From contig JBAWXZ010000012.1 in assembly GCA_037143795.1 (NCBI GenBank), forward strand, positions 1 through 64,000: a stretch of DNA of 64,000 nucleotides, written 5' to 3'. This document shows positions 16,154 through 24,609 of this stretch, piece by piece. The stretch comes from Firm-13 sp037143795. Lineage in GTDB: Bacteria > Bacillota > Clostridia > Saccharofermentanales > Saccharofermentanaceae. The first letter of the stretch is position 1. Each line of letters starts with the position of its first letter. The notes below the pieces were generated by a model, which was not told where the DNA came from, did not search any database, and worked only from the letters and a program-made list of their open reading frames with translations. The position numbers and the translations under genes are program-made.

Positions 16154-17605
16154 ATGAAAAGAATTTTTATTCATGGCTGGAAAAGTCTGATCCGCCGGCC
16201 CGCGAAAACGGTAATGCTGTTTGTAATTTTGTTTGTTGTGTTCAACCTTATTTTTTCCGGATTTATTATCCAGAAGAGTGTCCAAAAATCCAAGGAGTAC
16301 ATTCGCAGCCAGATCGGAAGTGCTGTTGAATACAAGTTGGATTATACCTCACTTATGTCTGCAAATAATACTCCCGGGAAGACAACAACAATGACTCGTC
16401 CGCCTGCGCTTTCCCTGACAGTTGCCGCAAAAATGGCAGCAAGTCCTTATGTGACGAGTTATTATGTCACAGAATCGGCAAATGCTGACTCTGATACCGT
16501 TACACCGGCATCAACAACATCATCAAGTGATACCTTCCAGAGAAATTTCAGCAGTTTCACTCTCAGCGGAACAAATTCTACCGATAACCTGGATTTTGTG
16601 CTGGGTAATGTCACGCTTAAAGAAGGTAAGACTTTGTCTGCTGATGATGTGAATAATACCAGCAATGTAGTAATAATATCGCAAGATGTAGCAACGGCCA
16701 ACAGCCTGCAGGTCGGTGATACGATCCAATTAGCAAAAGCCAGCCAGTCGCAGCCGGGTGCCCAGGGAGGTCAAAACAATACGGCGGCAAACACGACGAC
16801 TACAACATCTGCATCGGTAGATTATACAGTGATAGGGATCTATACAGCCGTTGAAACCACTTTTGATGTTAATACAATGTTTACATCCAATGCTGTAATA
16901 GACAGCCTCAACGGGACAACTGCAACAGACGAGACGGATGGAGCGATTGTTTTCCTTTTGGACAGTGCCGACCATGTTGATGCATTCAAAACAGCAAGTA
17001 CACCTTACCTTACTTCGCAGTACCATATCCTCTCTTCCGATGATTCTCAATATGAGTCGCTGACAAAGCCTCTGAACCTTATCTCATTCATTACATCCAT
17101 TCTCATTGGGGTTGTTTTTGTTGCCGGAGCCCTGATCATACTGGCACTTGTCACGATCTTTGTGCGGGACAGGAAATTCGAGATCGGACTTCTGCTCTCC
17201 AGCGGCGAGGGACGGCTAAAAATTATTGCCCAGTTTATGTTTGAAATTCTTGCAATAGCCATTGTTGCTTTTAGTGTTTCTGTCGCAACAAGCAACCTGA
17301 CCTCAGGTGTTGTCAGCAACTGGATCATTGAAAACCAGCTTCTTTCATCAACTAGCCTTATAGCCAGTACCGGCACGACGACCACTGCCAATCAGTTCCC
17401 GGGAAGAATGGGACAGTCGAGCACATCGCTTTATGGAGAAGTCGATATGCAGAACGTAGCAGACAAATTCAACGTAGCGGTAGATGCTTCTGTTATCAGC
17501 GAATTGCTACTTGCCAGTATTGTACTTGTACTTATCGGTTCCAGTATCCCGTTGATTGTCATTATGGGTTACAAGCCAAGGCAGATCCTGCAGGATGATA
17601 ATTGA
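16154..17605 (+). CDS. FtsX/MacB-type ABC transporter permease
   Basis: This is a 483-residue permease. One N-terminal transmembrane helix (about 20-42) is followed by a large Ser/Thr-rich extracytoplasmic domain (about 43-305). Three C-terminal helices carry the FtsX core (RDRKFEIGLLLSSG). The topology is that of MacB-like mechanotransmission transporters, which act on envelope substrates rather than moving solutes through the membrane. The ATPase and a nine-repeat PASTA protein follow in the same direction with short gaps, suggesting a three-part envelope complex. Confidence 0.85.
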   Translation: MKRIFIHGWKSLIRRPAKTVMLFVILFVVFNLIFSGFIIQKSVQKSKEYIRSQIGSAVEYKLDYTSLMSANNTPGKTTTMTRPPALSLTVAAKMAASPYVTSYYVTESANADSDTVTPASTTSSSDTFQRNFSSFTLSGTNSTDNLDFVLGNVTLKEGKTLSADDVNNTSNVVIISQDVATANSLQVGDTIQLAKASQSQPGAQGGQNNTAANTTTTTSASVDYTVIGIYTAVETTFDVNTMFTSNAVIDSLNGTTATDETDGAIVFLLDSADHVDAFKTASTPYLTSQYHILSSDDSQYESLTKPLNLISFITSILIGVVFVAGALIILALVTIFVRDRKFEIGLLLSSGEGRLKIIAQFMFEILAIAIVAFSVSVATSNLTSGVVSNWIIENQLLSSTSLIASTGTTTTANQFPGRMGQSSTSLYGEVDMQNVADKFNVAVDASVISELLLASIVLVLIGSSIPLIVIMGYKPRQILQDDN

Positions 17606-17668
17606 TTATTCCCGAAATCTGGATCGGCTTTTTACAGGATTTTTGTTGCTATTGAAGGAGGTATTCTT

Positions 17669-18343
17669 GTGAGTGAAAATTTTTTTGAATTACAAAATAT
17701 TGAATACGGTTATTTAGACGGCGGAATGAAAAGGACAATCCTTGACGGCTTAACGTATAGTTTTGATAAGGGTAAGTTCTACACCATCCTGGGACCCTCT
17801 GGAAGTGGAAAATCAACCTTGCTTGCCATTGCAGCAGCCTTGGACCAACCGGAAAAGGGTATGGTTAAATTTCAGGGAAAAGACATTAAGGCGATGGGAT
17901 ATACACTGTTCCGGCGCAACAACATTGCTATTATTTTTCAAAAATACAACCTGATGAACTACCTGACCGCAGTTGAAAATGTGGAAGCAGACATGATGAT
18001 AATTGACCACAAGGTTCCGGGGAATAAGAAAGAACTCGCATACAAGATCCTTGATACGGTGGGAATTGTTAAAACAAAGGCAGACCGTATCGTAACTACA
18101 CTTTCCGGCGGTGAACAGCAGCGCGTAGCAATATCCCGCGCCCTTGCCAAAGATGTAGATCTCATTCTCGGCGATGAACCGACAGGTGCACTCGATACCG
18201 CGACCCAGAAAGAAATCATCAAATTGTTTCAAACCCTGGCGCATGAATATCAGAAGACAATTATCATCGTTACTCACTCAGATGAAGTTGCCAGCCAGAG
18301 CGACATAATCCTCCACTTGCGCGACGGGAAACTTACGTTATAA
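17669..18343 (+). CDS. ABC transporter ATP-binding protein (MacB/LolD type)
   Basis: This 224-residue ATPase has Walker A GPSGSGKST, a Q-loop in IIFQKYNL, the signature LSGGEQQR, Walker B LILGDEPTGALD and a switch His in IIVTHSD. The GEQQRVAISRAL and DEPTGALD forms are those of the LolD/MacB/FtsE group, matching the FtsX-type permease upstream. The start is GTG 17669 with a GGAGG site. It should power the permease upstream. Confidence 0.92.
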   Translation: MSENFFELQNIEYGYLDGGMKRTILDGLTYSFDKGKFYTILGPSGSGKSTLLAIAAALDQPEKGMVKFQGKDIKAMGYTLFRRNNIAIIFQKYNLMNYLTAVENVEADMMIIDHKVPGNKKELAYKILDTVGIVKTKADRIVTTLSGGEQQRVAISRALAKDVDLILGDEPTGALDTATQKEIIKLFQTLAHEYQKTIIIVTHSDEVASQSDIILHLRDGKLTL

Positions 18344-18369
18344 AGATATACGGGAAGGGGTGATATTGG

Positions 18370-20406
18370 ATGAATGAGAGACGAAGTTACCTGGATACCA
18401 TGACCGAGACCAGCAAGCCTGAAAGTTACAGTCAGGAAAAATTTGTAGCTGTAAAAAATGGTAGGAAGAAAACGAAAATAATGATAGCTGCAGCTGTGGC
18501 TGCAGTACTTCTTGCCGGCGGTTACTTTATTTACACCACCTTGGACAGCGTGAAGATTCCCGCTTTAGTAGGCATGACTCTGACTGATGCAACTGACTGG
18601 GCTTCGAAAAATAAAATTACTTTATCCGCACAGAGTGTGTATGACTTCAACACGGATGATGGAATAATCCTGACCCAGGAAATTGCTTCCGGAAAGACAA
18701 TTCGAAAAAATTCAACGATAACGATTCAAGTATCACAGGGAGCAAATCCTGATGAAGCTATTTCCTTCCCTGACATATCATCCATGACAACCAGTCAGAT
18801 TGAGGCCTGGATCAGCGACAACAAGCTGACCGGCGTTAAAATTGCAACAGCCAACAGCGATGTAGTCGCTGTCGATAAGGTTATCAGTTACACAATGACG
18901 GACGATACAGAAGCCAATTTCAAGAGAAAGAGCAGAGTGACGGTTAACGTCTCCCTTGGTCCGAAAGCCGCGACAGAAACAGTAGTTATGACAGATTTTT
19001 CTTCCATGAAAGCCGGCGAGGTTCTGCAGTGGGGAAGTGACAACGGTGTAGATATAACACTTCAGGAAGCATATGACAATTATATCGAATCGGGAAATGT
19101 TATTTCACAGAGTGTTCTCGCAAATACAGAAATCAATAAAACGGATCCGTTAACGGTTGTAATATCGATTGGAAAACCAATAACAGTTCTGGATTTCTCA
19201 GCCATGACACAGGATGAAGCGACAGCCTGGGCCAAATCGAATAACATAACGCTGACAATAATTGAAAAATACAGCAGCAGTAATGATAAAGGAAAACTGT
19301 ATGCCCAGAGCGTCTCTGCAGGTACAAGCATGAAGGCCGGCGATGAGCTTAAGCTGACATATTCCCTTGGCCGTGTTGATATTGCAAGTTTCATCGGGCA
19401 GTCAAAGCTGGAAATAACGACCTGGCAGAATACTGCAAATACGAAGAGTGCCGACATCCATCTCAAGTTCACAACAGATTACGGAGAGAAAGGATCGTCA
19501 GGTAAAATTATAAGCCAGTCCATCAAAAACGATTTTGTCGATCCGGGGACTACTATTACGGTAACTGTTTCCTTAGGCATGAAATTATTGGCACCGGATT
19601 TTTCCGGAATCACCCAGGCGCAGTGTTCAGCACTCGGGCAGTCTGAGGGTGTTACCGTTCTGTTTAATTACCAGAACAGCACGACAGTTGGATATGGATA
19701 TGTGATCAGCCAAAGTCCTGCCTCCAATACTGTGCTGACGGACGCAGACCACATTACTGTTGTGATATCGTCTTCCGGATCTGCAACAAACAAAGTCACG
19801 GTGCCTGACTTCGGGACAATGAGCAGGAGCGGAGCTGATTCATGGGCAAAAACGAACAATATCACGTTGACCTATAAAGATCAGTACAGTGATTCTGTAA
19901 GTATAGGTAATCTGTTCGCTCAGAGTGCTGCCGCCGGATCAAGTATTGATCCGGGTACTGGGATAACGATAAGCAGTTCACTTGGAAAGGTCCAGGTAGC
20001 CAGTTTTCTTGGAAAAACAAAACTGGATGCATTGAACTGGGAAGCTGATGCCAATACAAAGGGTGCCAATATTAACCTCGCGTTCTCCAGCAGCTATGGT
20101 GATGCAGGATCAAGCGGTAAAATTATTGGACAATCGATTCAGAATGATTACGCTGCTGTCGGAAGCACTATTAGTTTTGTGATTTCCCTTGGCAAACAAA
20201 TTGTCGTTCCCGACTTTCTGTCACCGCTGCAGAACGAGGCAGGCTGCACAGCTGTCAGCAGCAGTCTCGGAATGAAGATCGTATTTAACTATCAAAATAG
20301 TGTTGCAGCTGCCAAAGGCTATGTGATTTCACAAAGTACGGCAGCAGGCTCGATCATTTCAGATGCAGATACGGTTACCATTGTCATATCCCTTGGTCCT
20401 GTGTAA
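18370..20406 (+). CDS. Membrane-anchored protein with nine PASTA-like repeats
   Basis: This 678-residue protein has a cytoplasmic N-terminus (about 1-37) and one transmembrane helix (about 38-57). About nine PASTA-like repeats of 60-70 residues follow, each opening like VPDFSxM and closing like VVISLG. No kinase domain is present, unlike PrkC/StkP. The extracellular repeats probably bind peptidoglycan or muropeptides. Repeats 4-6 and 7-9 are clearly related as blocks (FNYQNS and SSGKII occur at matching places), so a triplet was duplicated. It starts 26 bases after the ABC ATPase, so it is probably the sensor or periplasmic partner of that transporter. Confidence 0.88.
   Translation: MNERRSYLDTMTETSKPESYSQEKFVAVKNGRKKTKIMIAAAVAAVLLAGGYFIYTTLDSVKIPALVGMTLTDATDWASKNKITLSAQSVYDFNTDDGIILTQEIASGKTIRKNSTITIQVSQGANPDEAISFPDISSMTTSQIEAWISDNKLTGVKIATANSDVVAVDKVISYTMTDDTEANFKRKSRVTVNVSLGPKAATETVVMTDFSSMKAGEVLQWGSDNGVDITLQEAYDNYIESGNVISQSVLANTEINKTDPLTVVISIGKPITVLDFSAMTQDEATAWAKSNNITLTIIEKYSSSNDKGKLYAQSVSAGTSMKAGDELKLTYSLGRVDIASFIGQSKLEITTWQNTANTKSADIHLKFTTDYGEKGSSGKIISQSIKNDFVDPGTTITVTVSLGMKLLAPDFSGITQAQCSALGQSEGVTVLFNYQNSTTVGYGYVISQSPASNTVLTDADHITVVISSSGSATNKVTVPDFGTMSRSGADSWAKTNNITLTYKDQYSDSVSIGNLFAQSAAAGSSIDPGTGITISSSLGKVQVASFLGKTKLDALNWEADANTKGANINLAFSSSYGDAGSSGKIIGQSIQNDYAAVGSTISFVISLGKQIVVPDFLSPLQNEAGCTAVSSSLGMKIVFNYQNSVAAAKGYVISQSTAAGSIISDADTVTIVISLGPV
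19179..20403 (+). repeat. Tandem duplication of a three-PASTA block inside the gene
   Basis: Bases 19179-19790 and 19791-20403 encode two blocks of about 204 residues with the same order of repeat subtypes. Each block has a DFSAM/DFGTM type, then an SFIGQSKL/SFLGKTKL type with a short WQ/WE variant, then a FNYQNS type. The protein similarity is clear, but the DNA has diverged, so the duplication is old. Confidence 0.75.
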
Positions 20407-20471
20407 ATTACAGTCGGTCAATTTGACCTTCATTGCCTGAAAAGTACCGGAAAAAATTGCAGTTCGTGTAT

Positions 20472-20517
20472 ATTACAGTGTCCCAACTTGTTACAATACA
20501 AGTTGCAACACTGTAAT
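20472..20517 (+). repeat. Long inverted repeat between the PASTA gene and the DUF421 gene
   Basis: Arms at 20472-20490 and 20499-20517 (19 bp, two mismatches) surround the 8-base loop TTACAATA. The outer part ATTACAGTG/CACTGTAAT is perfect. No T-run follows, so it is probably not a standard terminator. It ends 38 bases before the DUF421 start and could be an operator or an RNA hairpin. Confidence 0.7.
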
Positions 20518-20555
20518 CGGTTATTCGTAAATTCACAGATGATAGGAGCAGGATA

Positions 20556-21080
20556 ATGGACATTATAAATAATCAATACGTTCAGATTGTATGCAGTTCA
20601 TTTGTAATATATCTATTTATCATTATTGCATTTCGTGTTTTAGGCAAGAAAGAATTATCACAGCTGTCTGTTGTTGATCTGGTTTTTATTCTGCTGATCA
20701 GCAATGCAGTACAAAATGCGATGGTTGGTTCCAATACGACCTTAGCCGGCGGCCTGGTTGCTGCAGCCGCTTTGTTTATTGCAAATTTTCTTTTCAAGCA
20801 GCTTATGTACCGTTTTCCCCGGTTGGACAATTTGGTTGAGGGAGAAGCGATTATGCTTATATATGGCGGAAAACTAATTGAAAAGAATACAAAAAAGGCC
20901 AGGATCACGTATCAGGAGATCATGGAAATATTAAGGGAGCATGGGGTATCCTCAATCGAGGAAGTCGATTTAGCCGTACTTGAAGTGGATGGCAATATCA
21001 GCGTGCTATCCGAGAAATTCAAGCGTAAGACAATCAGGAAGAGAAAATCAAAACAAAGCCTTTCGCAGAATCAAGGTTAA
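20556..21080 (+). CDS. DUF421 (YetF-like) membrane protein
   Basis: This 174-residue protein has three transmembrane helices in the first 85 residues and a small soluble domain after it. It contains FRVLGKKELSQLSVVDLVFILLIS and the soluble segment EGEAIMLIYGGKLIEKN, both typical of DUF421/YetF proteins. Bacillus relatives are found in spore or general stress membranes; the molecular role is poorly known. A TAGGAGC ribosome site precedes ATG 20556. Confidence 0.85.
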   Translation: MDIINNQYVQIVCSSFVIYLFIIIAFRVLGKKELSQLSVVDLVFILLISNAVQNAMVGSNTTLAGGLVAAAALFIANFLFKQLMYRFPRLDNLVEGEAIMLIYGGKLIEKNTKKARITYQEIMEILREHGVSSIEEVDLAVLEVDGNISVLSEKFKRKTIRKRKSKQSLSQNQG

Positions 21081-21124
21081 TACCAATAATTTGCATAATA
21101 ATAAGTGCTGAGGATCTAATAAAA

Positions 21125-22018
21125 ATGCAGATGAATAAGTTTTTCATCAGGAAAATGCTGGATGTATGGGAATCGATAGACAAGCAATCCCTTGCGCAGC
21201 AGACGCTGCCGTCAGGAATAGTGGAAATTGCGGATATCCCCTATGTTTCTGATGGAAACAGCGGCCATCTGCTTGATGTCTATTATCCTGAAAATGCAAA
21301 TGGAAAACTTCCTGTTATTATTAATCTCCATGGCGGCGGTTTCGTATACGGCAATAAGGAACTGAATAAGCTATATGGTTATCATATGGCACGTAGAGGC
21401 TATATCGTGTTTAATCTAAACTACCGTCTGGCGTACAATGATACAAAAGTTCCCGGACAGATTCAGGATGTTGCTGCTGCAGTCAATTGGATAGGTGATA
21501 ATCTCAGCTTATATCCGGCTGACAAAGATAAAATATATTTTTCGGGTGAGTCCGCCGGCGGATCCCTTGCAATAATGACTGAACTTATATCTAAAAGTGA
21601 ACGGCTGCAAACACTGTTTGATGTACCGAAACTAAACGTCGGGATTAAAGCTGCCGGAATCAATTGCGGTATGATGAATCTTGAGGACAATATGATCGGT
21701 TTCCGTCTGCTTCGTTCAGTTTGCCTTGAGAGCGGCTATCAGAAACAGGAATATTACCAAAATCTGATTTTTGAAAATATACCGGAGATGAAAGATCTGC
21801 CCCCGGTATTTCTGACAACAAACGATGAAGATCCTCTTAGACATATGACACTTAATTTTGAAAAGACACTCAAAAAAAACGGTGTTGAGTATAAACTGAA
21901 GTATTTTAAAAAGAAAAGGGGTATAAGGCTTGGGCATGTTTTCAGTGTGTTCCATCCTGAGTATAATGAAGGCAAAGAAATGATCGATGAAATGCTTGGC
22001 TTTTTTACAGCGAGGTAA
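21125..22018 (+). CDS. Alpha/beta-hydrolase esterase (hormone-sensitive-lipase-like)
   Basis: This 297-residue cytoplasmic hydrolase has an oxyanion-hole motif HGGGFVYG and a nucleophile elbow FSGESAGGS. A C-terminal Asp/His pair lies in NDEDPLRH and GHVFSVFHPE. The substrate is probably a small carboxyl ester. A second in-frame ATG lies at 21131, and the ribosome site is weak. It overlaps or closely precedes the DUF3795 gene, suggesting co-transcription. Confidence 0.85.
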   Translation: MQMNKFFIRKMLDVWESIDKQSLAQQTLPSGIVEIADIPYVSDGNSGHLLDVYYPENANGKLPVIINLHGGGFVYGNKELNKLYGYHMARRGYIVFNLNYRLAYNDTKVPGQIQDVAAAVNWIGDNLSLYPADKDKIYFSGESAGGSLAIMTELISKSERLQTLFDVPKLNVGIKAAGINCGMMNLEDNMIGFRLLRSVCLESGYQKQEYYQNLIFENIPEMKDLPPVFLTTNDEDPLRHMTLNFEKTLKKNGVEYKLKYFKKKRGIRLGHVFSVFHPEYNEGKEMIDEMLGFFTAR

Positions 22019-22025
22019 TACGGAG

Positions 22026-22472
22026 ATGGAAGAACAACTCATTGCTCCCTGCGGGATGAACTGCGCATTATGCGTCAGCTATCAGGCGAAGAAAAATGAC
22101 CTGAAAAAAAGGGGGTTTGGAAAAAAGTACTGTGACGGATGCCTGCCGCGTGGTAAAAACTGTGCTTTTATGAAACAGCATTGCAGCCTTCTGGGGAATG
22201 GACTTGTCCGGTTTTGCTATGAATGCAGTGATTTTCCCTGCAGCAGGCTGAAAGCACTCGATAAACGCTACCGAACCAATTACCATATGAGTATGATTGA
22301 AAACTTGAAATGCATCAAAGAAAGCGGCATCGATGCTTTTCTGGAAAAGGAAGAGGCAAAGTGGCGCTGCCCTGCATGCGGCGGGGAGATATGCTGCCAT
22401 AACGGACTATGTTTACATTGCGGACTAGATAAGCTGCGACAGAAGAAAACGTACCGCTGGGATGAGGAATAG
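22026..22472 (+). CDS. DUF3795 Cys-rich protein
   Basis: This 148-residue protein is rich in cysteines (APCGMNCALC, YCDGC, CYECSDFPC, CPACGG, CCHNGLCLHCG). The layout is typical of DUF3795 proteins, which probably bind zinc. The last part looks like a zinc ribbon. ATG 22026 lies 7 bases after the esterase stop. The function is unknown. Confidence 0.8.
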   Translation: MEEQLIAPCGMNCALCVSYQAKKNDLKKRGFGKKYCDGCLPRGKNCAFMKQHCSLLGNGLVRFCYECSDFPCSRLKALDKRYRTNYHMSMIENLKCIKESGIDAFLEKEEAKWRCPACGGEICCHNGLCLHCGLDKLRQKKTYRWDEE

Positions 22473-22579
22473 ATGTAGATATGATATGGATAATAATATT
22501 TAAATTAATATATTGAATTTATTATTAAATTCCATTATGATTAGTTTGAAAATCAAATCTTATTGATAAAGGAGGCAAT

Positions 22580-23803
22580 ATGGCGATTGTTATAATAAAT
22601 TGTCCGGACTGTTCAGAGGATATTTATTTCGATGATACCAAGGAATTTGGCTTTTGCATGTATTGCGGAAAACGAATCATAATGCAGGAAGAAGCTGATA
22701 AAATAACGTCGTTGGAGCTTTCCGAAAATGCAGCATCAGAACGAAAAAATGAGGCAGACAAAGTTATATCAGGAGCCGAAAAAATATTTGACGCCAAATT
22801 ATCGAAATATAAAGCAGGCGGGTATCACCTGACACCCTTCAGTAAAAATATTATCAATATCAGGGATAACTACATTAAAAAAGCACTGGAGTTGGATCCG
22901 GCCAATATTAATGCTATTGAACTGCAAAAGGAAATCAACGCATGCGTTAAAAATATTGTAACGGAAGCAGAAAACAAATACAGGGAATCATTAATCAAAT
23001 ATTATACGGCAGAGAAAGATTTACTTGCGTTCAACAAGGCTTTACAGGAAATCAAAGACCTATATATTAAGAATCTGATAGATATTGACCCGGCGAATAT
23101 GACAATAATAAGACTGCAAAAGGAAATAGACGGGTGTGCAGGCTTTGCCGCTGCAAAAGCCGACAATGAACAGCCGGAAGTATATGGGGAAGACCATCAG
23201 GGCACAAGGGACAGAAGCAATAGTGCAGATAAAAAATCAGCTGAATACTTCGACCTGCGCCAACGGTCAGAGAAAAAAATTCACAATAAATTGAAACAAT
23301 TGGAGACTTGTGCAGCATTAATGCCCACGGAAGAGGTTCAAAAGACACTCTATGAACTACAGGTACATCAGATAGAGCTTGAAATGCAAAACGAGGCCTT
23401 GCGTACCACTCAGGCGAAGCTTGATGAATCCCGGGCCCGGTATTTTGATTTGTACGATTTGGCTCCCGTGGGATATATTACGGTAAACCAGCAGGGCGTG
23501 ATCGAGGAGACCAATTTCACCGCAGCCAATTTATTGGGTGTAACCCGTGGTGCAATGGTGAATAAGCCTGTTACCTTATTCATTCTTGATGAGGATCAGG
23601 ATATCTACTACCATCTGCGCAAGCGGCTATTTGAAACAAAGGCGCCGCAGAGCGATGAACTCCGTGTTAAAAAGGCGGACGGTACAAATCTATGGGTGCG
23701 TATGCAGGCCGTAACTGTTCAGGAAACAAGCGGAGCAAATATCGGGCGCCTTGTGATATCCGACATTAGCCCTCACAGAACGAATATGCCGCAGGAAAAA
23801 TAA
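22580..23803 (+). CDS. Zinc-ribbon, tandem helical repeat and PAS domain protein
   Basis: This 407-residue cytoplasmic protein starts with a zinc ribbon (NCPDC and CMYCG, about residues 8-32). Two tandem helical repeats of about 65 residues follow, each ending in DPANxxxxxLQKEI (about 65-125 and 130-190). A coiled-coil linker (about 225-280) leads to a PAS domain (LAPVGYITVNQQGVIEETN onward, about 297-400). The linker and PAS resemble the sensor parts of hybrid histidine kinases, but no kinase, cyclase or other output domain is present. It could pass a redox or ligand signal through protein contacts. The ribosome site is AAAGGAGG. Confidence 0.8.
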   Translation: MAIVIINCPDCSEDIYFDDTKEFGFCMYCGKRIIMQEEADKITSLELSENAASERKNEADKVISGAEKIFDAKLSKYKAGGYHLTPFSKNIINIRDNYIKKALELDPANINAIELQKEINACVKNIVTEAENKYRESLIKYYTAEKDLLAFNKALQEIKDLYIKNLIDIDPANMTIIRLQKEIDGCAGFAAAKADNEQPEVYGEDHQGTRDRSNSADKKSAEYFDLRQRSEKKIHNKLKQLETCAALMPTEEVQKTLYELQVHQIELEMQNEALRTTQAKLDESRARYFDLYDLAPVGYITVNQQGVIEETNFTAANLLGVTRGAMVNKPVTLFILDEDQDIYYHLRKRLFETKAPQSDELRVKKADGTNLWVRMQAVTVQETSGANIGRLVISDISPHRTNMPQEK

Positions 23804-23837
23804 TCCGGCGAAGGAAAATGTTCTACAGGAGAATGCC

Positions 23838-24308
23838 ATGTATTATAGCTTCGTTCTGTTAAAACCGGAAACATTGGAAAGACAGCTTGTTGCCGGTGTG
23901 CTTGAACGCTTACTGGCAATCGGCGTTAAAATCGAGATGTTCAGCTATGTATGTGTTTCCGAAGACCTGATCGACCGGCATTACGGGGAGAACATTGAAA
24001 AATACGGTGAGGTATTCAGGGAGAGGGCACATAGTTCTTTTGCAGGGAAACATGTCATTCCCGTTATCTTAAGCAGTGACAGCAGTCATATTATCCAGGA
24101 GATCCGTACACTTGTCGGTGCTACCGATCCGTCTAAAGCGGAAGCCGGCACGATACGCGCTGACTTTGGCATCGACTCCATCGAAAAGGCAATGTCCGAA
24201 GGCCGGTGCTGTGAGAATCTTATTCATGCCAGTGACAGTGCAGATGCGTATTTGTATGAAGCTGCCTTATGGTTTGGTGAAAAAACAGCATCGAAATATA
24301 TCCTTTGA
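23838..24308 (+). CDS. ndk: Nucleoside-diphosphate kinase
   Basis: This 156-residue enzyme transfers the terminal phosphate of ATP to other NDPs. The active-site histidine is in NLIHASDS, and the N-terminal FVLLKPETLER, the AGKHVIPVI segment and GATDPSKAEAGTIRADFG are all family hallmarks. It is slightly longer than the usual 135-150 residues. The CAGGAG site precedes ATG 23838. It may share a transcript with the PAS-protein gene upstream. Confidence 0.92.
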   Translation: MYYSFVLLKPETLERQLVAGVLERLLAIGVKIEMFSYVCVSEDLIDRHYGENIEKYGEVFRERAHSSFAGKHVIPVILSSDSSHIIQEIRTLVGATDPSKAEAGTIRADFGIDSIEKAMSEGRCCENLIHASDSADAYLYEAALWFGEKTASKYIL

Positions 24309-24410
24309 CGCATCAGGAATTTAAATGCTGTCCGCCAGGAAGAAGTTGACATCCCGGACCTGCTTATGCTATGCTACCCACATTCTCTTTGCACTGCATA
24401 CAAATCTACA

Positions 24411-24502
24411 GTACAGACTGAGCAGGCGATGAACCGGTTTCCGGTTTGTGGGGCTGGGCCGCATGAGCGGCAGCAGAGCGTTTTTTCGCATCTGTGGGAC
24501 AG
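24411..24502 (+). promoter_or_regulatory. NiCo riboswitch (Ni2+/Co2+-sensing)
   Basis: The segment carries the conserved blocks of the NiCo (czcD) class as I remember them: ACTGAGCAGGC-ATGA at the start, GGGCTGGGCCGCATGAGCGG in the centre with GCAGCAG, and the closing CTGTGGGACAG. Variable hairpins AACCGG-TTT-CCGGTT and GCG-TTTTTT-CGC sit where the family has its variable arms. The 3' strand CATCTGTG is shared with a downstream terminator, so metal binding should release transcription into the P-type ATPase gene (an ON switch). Confidence 0.87.
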
Positions 24503-24525
24503 GAATGTTTCACAGGTGTTTTTTT
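24489..24525 (+). terminator. Expression-platform terminator of the NiCo riboswitch
   Basis: CATCTGTG at 24489-24496 pairs with CACAGGTG at 24511-24518 (one G-U pair), followed by seven T residues at 24519-24525. The left arm is also the 3' strand of a riboswitch helix, so the two folds are mutually exclusive. Confidence 0.8.
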
Positions 24526-24609
24526 ATACCTTGAATCACGTATTTTAAGATCAAATGAAGTGTTATAGAGCTATCTTACGAATGCAGAAGCAAACCGGAG
24601 GTAACTTTT

